A DNA stretch of 32,298 nucleotides. Source: Lactobacillus sp. (GTDB lineage Bacteria > Bacillota > Bacilli > Lactobacillales > Lactobacillaceae). The first letter of the stretch is position 1. Every line of letters starts with the position of its first letter. Of this stretch, positions 7,078 to 14,611 are shown piece after piece. The notes below the pieces were generated by a model that searched no databases, was not told the DNA's origin, and worked only from the letters and a program-made list of their open reading frames with translations. The position numbers and the translations under genes were made by a program. Where the stretch lies: NCBI GenBank assembly GCA_022651245.1, contig JALCQM010000033.1, positions 1 through 32,298 on the forward strand. Direction: 5' to 3'.

Positions 7078-7359
7078 CTAATCGGACAACAAGTCTGCGA
7101 TTTCTTGCAGTGTCTTATCAGCGCCGATCCCGGTCAGCAAAGACATCCCCTTAACGTATGGCACGCCTTTGCGATCACCACTAAATTCGCCCGTGGTGAC
7201 CAATAAATCATAACCTTCGACCTTCCCAGGTACTTCCGTCAACCGGGTCTGGTTAGTATCTGCCTGGATTCCCTTATCCGCGAGGTAGTTGCGGATCTTG
7301 GTTGCGACGACCGTTGAAGTGGCAATGCCATTACCACATGCGACTAAAATTCTTTTCAT
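7078..7359 (-). CDS. PTS IIB component, galactitol (Gat) family
   Basis: 93-aa cytosolic phosphocarrier. The P-loop ACGNGIATST places the phosphorylated Cys at residue 8. The protein passes phosphate from IIA to the substrate on IIC. Full length for GatB. TAGGAGG precedes ATG 7359. Lies 11 bases after iia and 23 bases before iic. Confidence 0.9.
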   Translation of the reverse strand: MKRILVACGNGIATSTVVATKIRNYLADKGIQADTNQTRLTEVPGKVEGYDLLVTTGEFSGDRKGVPYVKGMSLLTGIGADKTLQEIADLLSD

Positions 7360-7370
7360 AATGTTTCCTC

Positions 7371-7829
7371 CTATAAATTTGTCATGATGAGCTGATACAG
7401 CTCATCTTGTGAGGTTGCCCCGACAATTTGGTGCATCAATTTGGTGTTTTGAATAATACCGACCACGCTTTGTAACATTTCGATTTGCCCGTGTGGCTCT
7501 TTGATCGCCAACATGATGATCATGGAGATGTCGAGTGTGGTTTTCACTTCTTCCATGTCGTGAAAGGCGACTGGCTGTTGCAAAGTGGCGACCGCGATCG
7601 TCGTTTTGTTGATCAACTTGCTATCTGCGTGCGGGATCGCGACGCGCGGCTCGGCAGAAGGAAGCCCGGTGGGATACACTTGCTCCCGTGCCAAGATTGC
7701 TTCGGTGTAGCCTGGTTTCGCATAGCCTTGAGTGATTAGCTGCTGACTCAGGAAAGTTAAGGCTGCTGTACTGTCGGCAAACTTTTGCTGAATGAAAAAT
7801 AAGTTCTTGTCATATTGAATCTCTACCAT
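7371..7829 (-). CDS. PTS IIA component, fructose/galactitol type
   Basis: 152-aa cytosolic phosphocarrier of the EIIA-fructose/mannitol/galactitol fold. The active-site His is residue 67 in PRVAIPHADSK, the usual motif. It accepts phosphate from HPr and passes it to Cys8 of the adjacent IIB. Located 11 bases after the aldolase gene and 11 before IIB. It may also phosphorylate the PRD regulator encoded upstream, as in related systems. Confidence 0.9.
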   Translation of the reverse strand: MVEIQYDKNLFFIQQKFADSTAALTFLSQQLITQGYAKPGYTEAILAREQVYPTGLPSAEPRVAIPHADSKLINKTTIAVATLQQPVAFHDMEEVKTTLDISMIIMLAIKEPHGQIEMLQSVVGIIQNTKLMHQIVGATSQDELYQLIMTNL

Positions 7830-7840
7830 CGCTATCCCAC

Positions 7841-8470
7841 CTAATCGATCACGCCAGCGTGCTGCAGAAATTGCGTCACATCTGCTCGCAGCGCTTCTAC
7901 ACTGGCACTTGCCAGACTCTCTTGCCGAAACATCCCTGAACCGATGCCCAAGTAAGCGGCCCCGCCATCCAGAAATTCCTTCGCGTTGTTGGCATTAATG
8001 CCGCCAACGGCCATGAGGCGCCGCTTGCCCAGTGGGGCTTGGATCTCATGGAAGTACTTTGACCCAAGCGTATCCGCTGGAAAAATCTTGACGATATCAG
8101 CGCCGCTTTCAAACGCCTCAAACGCTTCACTGGCAGAAAATGCCGCCGGTACCGTCACCACGTCATTGGCCTTTGCCAATTCATACATATCAGGGGTGAA
8201 CCGTACCGGACCAAGCATGAATTTGGCCCCTGCATTGATCATTTGGTGCTCAAGTTCAATGTTCAAGACGGTCCCCGCCCCGATGTAGATCTTAGCGCCA
8301 TATTTTTGGTTCAATTCTGCGACTAACGCCACGGCGTCTGGCGTATTCGTCGTCATTTCAATGGCAAAATACTGTTCGTAGCCTGCTAAGGCCTGGAGAA
8401 TTGCGTCTGCCTGAACCCGGGTATAACCACGCATAATAACGGTAAACTGTGGATAATCTTCAACTTTCAT
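7841..8470 (-). CDS. KDPG/KDPGal-type aldolase
   Basis: 209-aa class I aldolase of the Eda/DgoA family, cleaving 2-dehydro-3-deoxy-6-phospho-hexonate to pyruvate and glyceraldehyde 3-phosphate. TVIMRG near the start corresponds to the conserved VIRG. E38 (IEMTTNT) is the expected general acid/base. K128 in DIVKIFPAD is the Schiff-base lysine, and GPVRFTPDM and GGINANN are also typical. The start overlaps the end of the regulator gene by 11 bases, implying translational coupling. In E. coli the galactonate route needs a kinase (DgoK) before this step; no kinase is present here. Confidence 0.88.
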   Translation of the reverse strand: MKVEDYPQFTVIMRGYTRVQADAILQALAGYEQYFAIEMTTNTPDAVALVAELNQKYGAKIYIGAGTVLNIELEHQMINAGAKFMLGPVRFTPDMYELAKANDVVTVPAAFSASEAFEAFESGADIVKIFPADTLGSKYFHEIQAPLGKRRLMAVGGINANNAKEFLDGGAAYLGIGSGMFRQESLASASVEALRADVTQFLQHAGVID

Positions 8471-10538
8471 GATTGCTGGACTCCTTTATTGCTGCTTTGA
8501 ATAATTCATATATTTCTGCTGGGTTCGAGGCAGCCACAATTTTTCTGACTTGCCTCTTGTTTAACGCAATTTCTGCTAACTGATTGATCGCCTTGATGTG
8601 TTGACCTGCCTCGACCAAGGCGAGTGTGACCACAATGTTGATGGCCATCCCATTAGGAAAGGCGACGGGCTGGTCTAACACTAAAACCCCGAAGCCATCA
8701 CGCTTGACATCCCCTTGCGCATCCGCATGCGGGATCGCCATTGCAGTGCCCAAGAAACTGTACGCGTCTTCACCTTCATTGGCGGCAATGATCCGGGCCA
8801 AATACTGGCCGGTGATACTGCCATCAGCGAGAAGCGGCGCCGCAGATTGGGTAATGGCGCTTCGCCAGTCTGCAACCTTCCTCACGTGCTGAATGTGTTC
8901 AGGCGCGAGGTACGCCATCAAATCAGGTAATTCAGGTTCACCTTCCTGCGGCGTCTGGCTGCTGACCAGGTAAGCTTGCAAATCATGCCGGAGTTTATCT
9001 AGGTTGGACACTGCGGCATTCTTTGTGATGATCTGCAACAACGCCGCGATTTTTTCGTCAATGGCGATGACGTCCATTTCCCGTAACACGCGGTAGCGTA
9101 AGTTGACGCGCTGGATCTGATTCATATTGACCGGAACGATGAATTGCTTGAGCGTGGTCTGCAACGGCACCGTCGCAAACACAATGTTGATCCCCTCTCG
9201 CGTGTCATCAAACTCGCGCACCGATGTGGCCCCGACGAAGTGCACCTCGGGTAAGGTGTCTTCCAACACCGAATACAAAATATGGGTTTGGACAATGCCC
9301 GTGTTGGAAACGATCAGCGCCTTCAACACATGTTCGGCCTCGCGTCGTGACTGGTCAAAATGATCGTCGGTGCTATCATTGATGACCAACCCGAAGTAGT
9401 AGGAGATCAAACGCAATTCGTTGTCGGGAAACTTCTTCTTCGCCAGTTTTTCGATCGGCTTGATCACTTCCCGCACGATGTCTAACAAGATGGTTTGATC
9501 TGCCTCCCCCGAATCATAGGCACTTTCGATCAGCGGCATGCCGTATTTCACGCGGTAAAACGCCGGTTGTAAATGCGAGACCAGCCGATCGCGGAACTCC
9601 TCGCGATCGTCGATGTGCGTGTAGGTGATTTCCTCGAAACGCGAAATCATGGTGTCCACTGCTTCGGCGAACGCATCTTCCAAGCTACTTGCGGCGCGCT
9701 GCCACGTGTTCGTGCTCAGAAAAATCAACACCAACCATTCAAATTCCGCCTCGGTTCGGTACCAACTGGTCGGAATGACGACTCTTAACTTGTCATATTC
9801 AATGCTGCCACGCACGGCGCGCTCAGAAAAATTCAGCTCGGCATCGTCGTGCGTCATGGTCCTTGAGACATCGGCTTGTAGCGAAGCGACCAGCTGATGC
9901 AGCGCCTTATCCGAGTAGTTGGTACCCAGTTTCCGTTCTGCCTGCGCAACGATCTTGGCCACCTCGTCGTGCTTGATTGCGGTTAGCGACTGAATGTCTG
10001 CCTCACCACCGGCCGTGGCAAGCAGCTGGGTGGTGACCTGGAGCAACATGCGCCGCTGATTCAATTCAGGGCCCGTGATTCGATACCCATTTTGACGGTC
10101 ATAGGCGAGCGCCAACCCAACTTCGTGGAGCGCTTTGGTCACGCCTTTGAGGTCTTGAATCACGGTTGTTTTCCCCACCTCCAAGAAAATGTACAAATGG
10201 TCGAGAGAAATATATTGTTCGTTGACTAAAATGTAGAAAATGATGTCCAGTCCGCGCTGCACTTCATCGCGATAACGTAAACCGTCGTTTACTCGCGTTG
10301 TTTTGCGCGCGTTGCTTGTCCCTGCCACATAGTCCACCAGCGTTGGGGTGACTTGCATCGCGCCGGCCCGCGTCCGCTTGATCACAGGTAAGTTTTGATC
10401 ATTAAGTTCACGGTTGAGCTTTTGCAAGGAATAATCCAATTGGCGGCGAGTTATCTTTAGCCGGCTTGCTAGTTCAGCACTCGTCGCACCCGTATCAGAA
10501 ACAATCGCGCGAAGTAATTTCGCTTCTCGATCATCCAA
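8460..10538 (-). CDS. PRD-containing PTS-regulated transcriptional activator (BglG/MtlR/LicR type)
   Basis: 692 aa. Domain order: N-terminal winged helix (LLRAIVSDTGATSAELASR, residues ~8-26) with a second HTH region to ~150, two PTS regulation domains (PRD2 marked by RLVSHLQPAFYRVKYGMPL), a IIB-like domain (ALIVSNTGIVQT, with the usual phospho-Cys replaced), and a C-terminal IIA-like domain with phospho-acceptor H604 (AMAIPHADA). Such activators respond to phosphorylation by HPr and the cognate EII, turning the operon on when substrate is transported. Start is TTG 10538: an AAGGGATGTG site lies upstream, and the nearby ATG is out of frame. First gene of the operon, overlapping the aldolase gene. 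Operator candidates at 10587-10623. Confidence 0.88.
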   Translation of the reverse strand: MDDREAKLLRAIVSDTGATSAELASRLKITRRQLDYSLQKLNRELNDQNLPVIKRTRAGAMQVTPTLVDYVAGTSNARKTTRVNDGLRYRDEVQRGLDIIFYILVNEQYISLDHLYIFLEVGKTTVIQDLKGVTKALHEVGLALAYDRQNGYRITGPELNQRRMLLQVTTQLLATAGGEADIQSLTAIKHDEVAKIVAQAERKLGTNYSDKALHQLVASLQADVSRTMTHDDAELNFSERAVRGSIEYDKLRVVIPTSWYRTEAEFEWLVLIFLSTNTWQRAASSLEDAFAEAVDTMISRFEEITYTHIDDREEFRDRLVSHLQPAFYRVKYGMPLIESAYDSGEADQTILLDIVREVIKPIEKLAKKKFPDNELRLISYYFGLVINDSTDDHFDQSRREAEHVLKALIVSNTGIVQTHILYSVLEDTLPEVHFVGATSVREFDDTREGINIVFATVPLQTTLKQFIVPVNMNQIQRVNLRYRVLREMDVIAIDEKIAALLQIITKNAAVSNLDKLRHDLQAYLVSSQTPQEGEPELPDLMAYLAPEHIQHVRKVADWRSAITQSAAPLLADGSITGQYLARIIAANEGEDAYSFLGTAMAIPHADAQGDVKRDGFGVLVLDQPVAFPNGMAINIVVTLALVEAGQHIKAINQLAEIALNKRQVRKIVAASNPAEIYELFKAAIKESSNHES

Positions 10539-10564
10539 GCGCTCACATCCCTTCTACACGGATA

Positions 10565-10623
10565 ATTATAGGCCGAGATCGGCGCCAACTGGTGCCGCAT
10601 TCATTTCGGCTTTTGTGCCAGTT
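10565..10623 (-). promoter_or_regulatory. Promoter and candidate operator of the hexonate PTS operon
   Basis: Minus strand -10 TATAAT at 10570-10565, about 27 bases before the TTG start. There is no good -35, as is common for activator-dependent promoters. Upstream, an inverted repeat AACTGG / CCAGTT (10587-10592 and 10618-10623; partly symmetric over 9 bases each arm) is a plausible binding site for the PRD regulator. A weak CcpA-like site (two mismatches to the cre consensus) overlaps the start codon at 10534-10547. Confidence 0.5.
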
Positions 10624-10820
10624 CGAATTGGTTTTTGTGCAACGGTGAAATCGATACCACGTTATTCTATGCCCCTGTTGGGTTTTGCATGGCTAATCAC
10701 AAGCCATCCCCTTAGATTACCGAACTTATGCCGTGCCCGCCAAATTAAAAGAACGACCACCGTCTTGGCAGTCGTTTTGAGCGGCTTTTCCCCAGCGCTA
10801 AATGTTGCTTGCCCCACGTC

Positions 10821-10855
10821 AAAAAAGGCCAAGCCCGTAAACTCGGACTTGACCT
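10821..10855 (-). terminator. Terminator of the symporter relic
   Basis: Minus strand arms AGGTCAAGTCCG / CGGGCTTGGCCT (10855-10844, 10837-10826) followed by six T (10826-10821). Same hairpin family as 616-650. Confidence 0.75.
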
Positions 10856-10867
10856 CTTGTTGATCAT

Positions 10868-11270
10868 TTACTTTGCTGCGGCAGCGACGCGCCCGACGCC
10901 TTGACCGGCGGCGGTCACGAGAGTCAACGCCGCGCCGAGATAGCGCGCCAGGTGTTCGTGCGCGTGCACACCCGACCGTCGTATGGCTTGATATAAGCCT
11001 GCAAGAGCGTGATGCCATCGATAGGCGCTTCAAACGCTGGCGAATCCACGTAAGCCGCCAACTCGGCCGCCGAATCGAAGCGGTGCACGCCGGCCAAGAT
11101 CACGGTCGGGAAGATCAGCGGCAAGATAATCATCGTCACCGCATTGATGAACAGCGTGCCCAGACCTGATAGGCGCCATCCAGCGCCGGCACGAACCGGC
11201 CCAAGAGGCCACCGAGGACTAAGGCGATCAAGAGCTGGTATGGTAAGGTGATTCTTTTGAAAAATGCCAT
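10868..11270 (-). pseudogene. Decayed dicarboxylate/glutamate:cation symporter (DAACS family)
   Basis: An ATG at 11270 opens a typical GltP/DctA-like N-terminus (MAFFKRITLPYQLLIALVLG). Its frame is broken near residue 36. The next frame continues with GLGTLFINAVTMIILPLIFP, the hallmark second helix of the family. A further frame ends with ALTLVTAAGQGVGRVAAAAK and stop at 10868, before a proper terminator. The whole locus spans about 400 bases instead of about 1250, so at least one frameshift and a large internal deletion have occurred. It lies next to the IS-related repeat at 11413, which may have caused the decay. Confidence 0.7.
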
Positions 11271-11412
11271 AGAGGGAACCCACTTTCTGTGTGTTGACGA
11301 TCACAACCAAACAACGGCTGGCCACACATGGCGGTTTCCCCTTGTGAACTGCCGCGCCACAAAATCAACCACGTTTTCACTTATTGTTCGCGCTGCCTTG
11401 CCATCGTCATCC
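11271..11412. other. Intergenic, nothing recognised
   Basis: Leader region of the symporter relic up to the 68-bp repeat; no convincing promoter, gene or hairpin seen. Confidence 0.4.
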
Positions 11413-11480
11413 CTGCTATATAAAATGTGGAAGAATGTCCATTGACACTAGTAAAGGATTATATATTTCCTTTCTTAGTT
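11413..11480 (-). repeat. 68-bp perfect repeat, right copy (inverted partner at 60-127)
   Basis: Reverse complement of 60-127 with no mismatch seen. It lies beyond the expected 3' end of the tnpB omega RNA, so its first ~20 bases (from 11480 downward) would be the guide segment of that RNA if the scaffold ends near 11481. Confidence 0.85.
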
Positions 11481-11640
11481 GTTCACTCTGATTTTATTTA
11501 ATCCCGTCAACACCAGTATTCTTACCGCGGGATACCCCTTGGCAACAGTAACTAGCTCTTGAATCGTCAGGACATAGCCTACCCCTGTGCATACTGAATC
11601 AAATTCAATACAGCATTTTGGTCCCGGTCCAGCCGGATGC
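11481..11640 (-). ncRNA. Putative omega RNA (right-end RNA) scaffold of the solo tnpB
   Basis: TnpB proteins use an RNA from the end of their own gene and the downstream IS end. Here the region after the tnpB stop contains a 6-bp helix ATCCCG / CGGGAT (minus strand, about 11533-11501), and most of 11481-11539 recurs at 1-59. Boundaries are inferred from these two facts; transcription is not shown. An imperfect match between the stop-codon region (about 11566-11584) and the far side of the gene (about 12791-12814), AGGCTAT plus GTC/GGAC, could mark the element ends. Confidence 0.4.
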
Positions 11641-12751
11641 CGCAGCCATAACAATGAAACTCGTGATGTTTGGTGTGATGGTGTTGGTTACCTGCTAAGG
11701 TCAATTTATCGATGCCCGTCTTGACGATGCCACAACTGCTGCATTGTTGCGTGCTGGGAAAGAAGCGGTCAACTAGTACCAACGTCCGGCCATACCAAGT
11801 CGCCTTGTCTTGCATCAGCACCTTGAAGCGTCCAAACAACGAGCGGTGGAGATTCTTCGCCAGTCGTTTGTTCATCTTCATGTGCTTCGCGTCCAGGTCT
11901 TCAATGGCAATAGTACCGTTGTTAACCACCAGCTGCGTTGTCAACTTCTGCAAAAGATCATTTTGAATCCGGGACACTTTCTGATAAGCCCGCTTCAACT
12001 TGGTTTTCGTTGCGCGGTAATGCTTAGACAGAAAATGTCCCGGATTCGCCTGACGCTTGCGGGCAAGTTGGCGTTGATACAAGGAGATGCGGTCGTACAG
12101 GCTGATGAGCTTGGCAGTCAACACTGGCAGGGTAGTCATGGTGTCGCCGTCATTATAGACATACTTGCCGATATTGGCATCAACGCCACAGACCTGTGCA
12201 GAAGCTGGCAGTGCGTTCGGCTGTTCAACTTCTATATTTAAACTCACGTAATAGCCGTCAGCCTCTTCAACGACGGTCGCTAGCCGAATAGCCCCTTTCC
12301 AGCGAGGCGCTTCTGCTAAGCGGATGCCATACCAAGCCCCTTGATGCGCGTGTGGCTTGTCCAACCGAAGCTTGCCATCTACGATGGTTGCACGATCGGT
12401 CTTAAAGATTTGTCGGCTCCGTTTTCGGGACTTAAATCGCGGCTTAGCGTGGTCAGGCATCTTCGGGTTGAAGAAGTTCTTCCACGCTTGGGCGACATCA
12501 TGCACGGCCAATTGTAGGCCGCGGGCTGAACGACTAAATTGCCAGTCAGCTTTGTTGGCGACCAGTTCGTCACGCACTTTGCGCTCGTTTGGACGTAGTT
12601 GCTTGTCTTCCAAGATGACAGATTCATCGTACATATCGTTCCAAGTTGCCAAGGCTTGGTTATAGCAATAGCGGCGATAATCGCACGCTTGTTTAAGGGC
12701 TAATTGCATCGTGGCATTCGGGTAGCAACGTACTTTGTGGGTTCTTAGCAT
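11579..12751 (-). CDS. tnpB: TnpB RNA-guided endonuclease (IS1341/IS605 OrfB type), solo
   Basis: 390 aa, normal for TnpB. RuvC-like catalytic residues are intact: D191 (GVDANIG), E284 (IAIEDLD) and D377 (DRDQNA). The zinc ribbon has C337/C340 and C367/C370, and a basic N-terminal domain is present (RFKSRKRSRQ). No tnpA lies next to it, so movement would need a transposase in trans. TnpB cuts DNA matching the guide carried by its omega RNA and helps the element persist. An RBS (AAGGAGGTGATG) sits immediately upstream. It is only distantly related to the tnpB at 22864, judging by the motif spacing. Confidence 0.9.
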   Translation of the reverse strand: MLRTHKVRCYPNATMQLALKQACDYRRYCYNQALATWNDMYDESVILEDKQLRPNERKVRDELVANKADWQFSRSARGLQLAVHDVAQAWKNFFNPKMPDHAKPRFKSRKRSRQIFKTDRATIVDGKLRLDKPHAHQGAWYGIRLAEAPRWKGAIRLATVVEEADGYYVSLNIEVEQPNALPASAQVCGVDANIGKYVYNDGDTMTTLPVLTAKLISLYDRISLYQRQLARKRQANPGHFLSKHYRATKTKLKRAYQKVSRIQNDLLQKLTTQLVVNNGTIAIEDLDAKHMKMNKRLAKNLHRSLFGRFKVLMQDKATWYGRTLVLVDRFFPSTQQCSSCGIVKTGIDKLTLAGNQHHHTKHHEFHCYGCGIRLDRDQNAVLNLIQYAQG

Positions 12752-13113
12752 CTCATCACCTCCTTCACTTATAAAGTACGCGAAGAAGGTGAGGCTATCC
12801 TGTCAGGACAAAGAAATTTTTACCACCAAAAGATCACTAGTTTGCTACGCATTTCTCACGTGTCTGTCATTTCATACAACACTGTGACACTGCCTTCCAC
12901 TTGATTACTACAGCGTCACAAAACAGGATAAGCTTCTAGATGTTTCCATGTTTTTAATTGCAGTTACCACTCTCCAATTTTCAAAAGACTTTGCCGTCTA
13001 AAACAAGTCCAAATTTCTTTCTCAGATCTGACCGCATTAGGTTTTATTCAAATCGCCAGATCGCCTAATCATCCAAATCGTGTTGAATTTTGCGATATAC
13101 TTCTCTGATATCG
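12752..13113. other. AT-rich intergenic region
   Basis: Notably more AT-rich than the surrounding genes; presumably contains the tnpB promoter and left end of that element (near 12791-12814). A 7-bp hairpin (GCGATAT / ATATCGC, 13092-13114) abuts the stop of the next gene but has no T run. No gene recognised. Confidence 0.4.
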
Positions 13114-13335
13114 CTAGCCACGCTGCGACGCGGCCAAGAATTTTCTTCGCGCACGCAACTTGATGTCAAACCGTGTCTCGGCAATCGCCATGCTGAAGCC
13201 TTTGCCGTCTTCGTGCAGCGCGATCGTGTAGCGCGTCACATCGTCCCAGGCAGCCCCTGCTGGAAGCGGGACACAGATTCGCCCTTCCTCGTCTGCAAAC
13301 GTCGTCACGACGCCCAGGTTGATTCCCTTTGCCAT
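13114..13335 (-). CDS. Small hypothetical protein
   Basis: 73 aa, not recognised. Begins MAKGINLGVVTTFADEEGR and continues with alternating charged and hydrophobic strands (VTRYTIALHEDGKGFSMAIA), ending in a basic helix (KLRARRKFLAASQRG); a small soluble beta-rich protein is likely. GTAGGTGG lies 5-6 bases before ATG 13335. G+C-rich codon use like the chromosome. Divergent from the PTS IIC-like gene with only ~120 bases between, so shared regulation is possible. Confidence 0.5.
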   Translation of the reverse strand: MAKGINLGVVTTFADEEGRICVPLPAGAAWDDVTRYTIALHEDGKGFSMAIAETRFDIKLRARRKFLAASQRG

Positions 13336-13427
13336 TTGGCCACCTACTTTTGCTGAATGATTGGCTTAATTATACCAACAACCGCTCGCCAGCGCAGCCC
13401 GCGCATTACCCGCCCATCGCCGATCTC

Positions 13428-13454
13428 TGGTAAAATGGCCCTATCCAGGGAGGC
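13428..13454 (+). promoter_or_regulatory. Extended -10 promoter and RBS of the IIC-like/DUF915 pair
   Basis: TGG-TAAAAT (13428-13436) forms an extended -10; no strong -35. AGGGAGG lies about 8 bases before ATG 13460, so the leader would be under 20 bases. Confidence 0.5.
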
Positions 13455-13459
13455 CACTC

Positions 13460-14611
13460 ATGAAAAACCTTTACCATGCTTATGCCGCCAGTCGGTTTCA
13501 TCACGTCTTGCAAGCCACGTTTACCGCAATGTTGCCTGTGATCATCATCGGTACCTGGGCCCAAGCCTTGCTGGTGAGCGTTTTTAGCCGCAACAGCTTC
13601 TTCGCCACGGTGTTTGGCCTTGCCCACTGGCTGCCGGGCTTCGTGCAACTGCACATCGGCTTGGATTTGCTAGTCACCTATACCCTCGGGATCAGCGGCG
13701 TTTTGGCGGCGGTGTTTGCCGCCAACGCGATGGCCACCGCCAACCGCCGCCTGGCCGCGATCCTCGGCGGGAGCGGCTTCTTACTCCTGAACACCTCGCC
13801 GCTGACCACGTTCGGCCAGAACTTGGGGCTCGACGGCCTGCTGCCGGGCTTCTTGTTCGGGTTGCTGTGCGGCTGGTGGGTAGCCCGCAGCCGCCACCCC
13901 CAGCGCCGCGTCGCCGGGTTCTTGGTGGTGCTCGCCGCCTTGCGCGTCGGCTTGAACAGCGTGGAAAAAGTTACCGGGCCCCTTTTGGCCGCCGTCTGGC
14001 CTTCCGCCAGCGATACCCATCAGTGGCCGTTTCTCGCGGCACTAGGCAACAGCATCTGCGGCTGGCTGGGCCTGCCTGCGCCGGTGTCGCCACTATCGCC
14101 GCTTTTGGCCAACGGCACCGCGACGGCGAATTTGAACGCAGTGCTCGCCAACAAGGCCGTGCCGTATTTGGACACGATCGGCACCTTGTACCGCCCGTTT
14201 GCGCTGCTTGGTGGCGTGGGCATGGCTTTGGCACTGATCATCGCGATCTTGATCGCCGACCACCGACCAGACAAGCGCCGCTTGGCTAAAACGACCTTGG
14301 TGCCTAGCTTAGTCGGCCTCAGCTGGCCAATCCTTTTAGGCTATTCGGTGATTTTAGAACCACTGTTGTTGATCCCCTTCATTTTGGCGCCGCTGGCCGC
14401 GACTGGCATCGCCTGGCTGGCGCTGCACACCCACTTGATGGCGTCGGCAGTGTATCAGGTGCCGGCCACGACGCCGGGCCCCTTGATCGCGTGGCTGGCG
14501 ACCAACGGCAACTGGCCGGCACTAGTGGTCACGCTGCTCGGCTTGGCCGTCGCGGTATTGATCTACCTGCCGTTCGTCAAGCGCTTGGTTGGAGGTGAGC
14601 TGCATGCCTAA
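13460..14611 (+). CDS. Divergent PTS IIC-like membrane protein (lactose/cellobiose family)
   Basis: 383 aa with about ten hydrophobic helices. The second half follows cellobiose-type IIC (PAPVSPLSPLLANG, YLDTIGTLYRPFALLGG, then PLLLIPFILAPLAA and the TTPGPLIAWLATNGNWPA block). The nearly invariant N-E-P-I-I-F-G sugar-binding loop reads S-W-P-I-L-L-G, so the key Glu is missing, and the protein is about 40-50 residues shorter than usual. No IIA or IIB gene is adjacent. It may be a sugar facilitator, a sensor, or a transporter with altered specificity. Its last 8 bases overlap the ATG of the DUF915 hydrolase, implying coupled translation and perhaps joint function at the membrane. Confidence 0.7.
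   Translation: MKNLYHAYAASRFHHVLQATFTAMLPVIIIGTWAQALLVSVFSRNSFFATVFGLAHWLPGFVQLHIGLDLLVTYTLGISGVLAAVFAANAMATANRRLAAILGGSGFLLLNTSPLTTFGQNLGLDGLLPGFLFGLLCGWWVARSRHPQRRVAGFLVVLAALRVGLNSVEKVTGPLLAAVWPSASDTHQWPFLAALGNSICGWLGLPAPVSPLSPLLANGTATANLNAVLANKAVPYLDTIGTLYRPFALLGGVGMALALIIAILIADHRPDKRRLAKTTLVPSLVGLSWPILLGYSVILEPLLLIPFILAPLAATGIAWLALHTHLMASAVYQVPATTPGPLIAWLATNGNWPALVVTLLGLAVAVLIYLPFVKRLVGGELHA

Noticed and set aside
10534..10547. Possible CcpA (cre) site over the regulator start codon
   Set aside because: Two mismatches at conserved positions of the consensus; mentioned only as weak in the promoter entry.
10741..10790. Hairpin ACGAC / GTCGT with TTTT on the plus strand
   Set aside because: Short stem with internal mismatches and no plus-strand gene ending before it; left unassigned.
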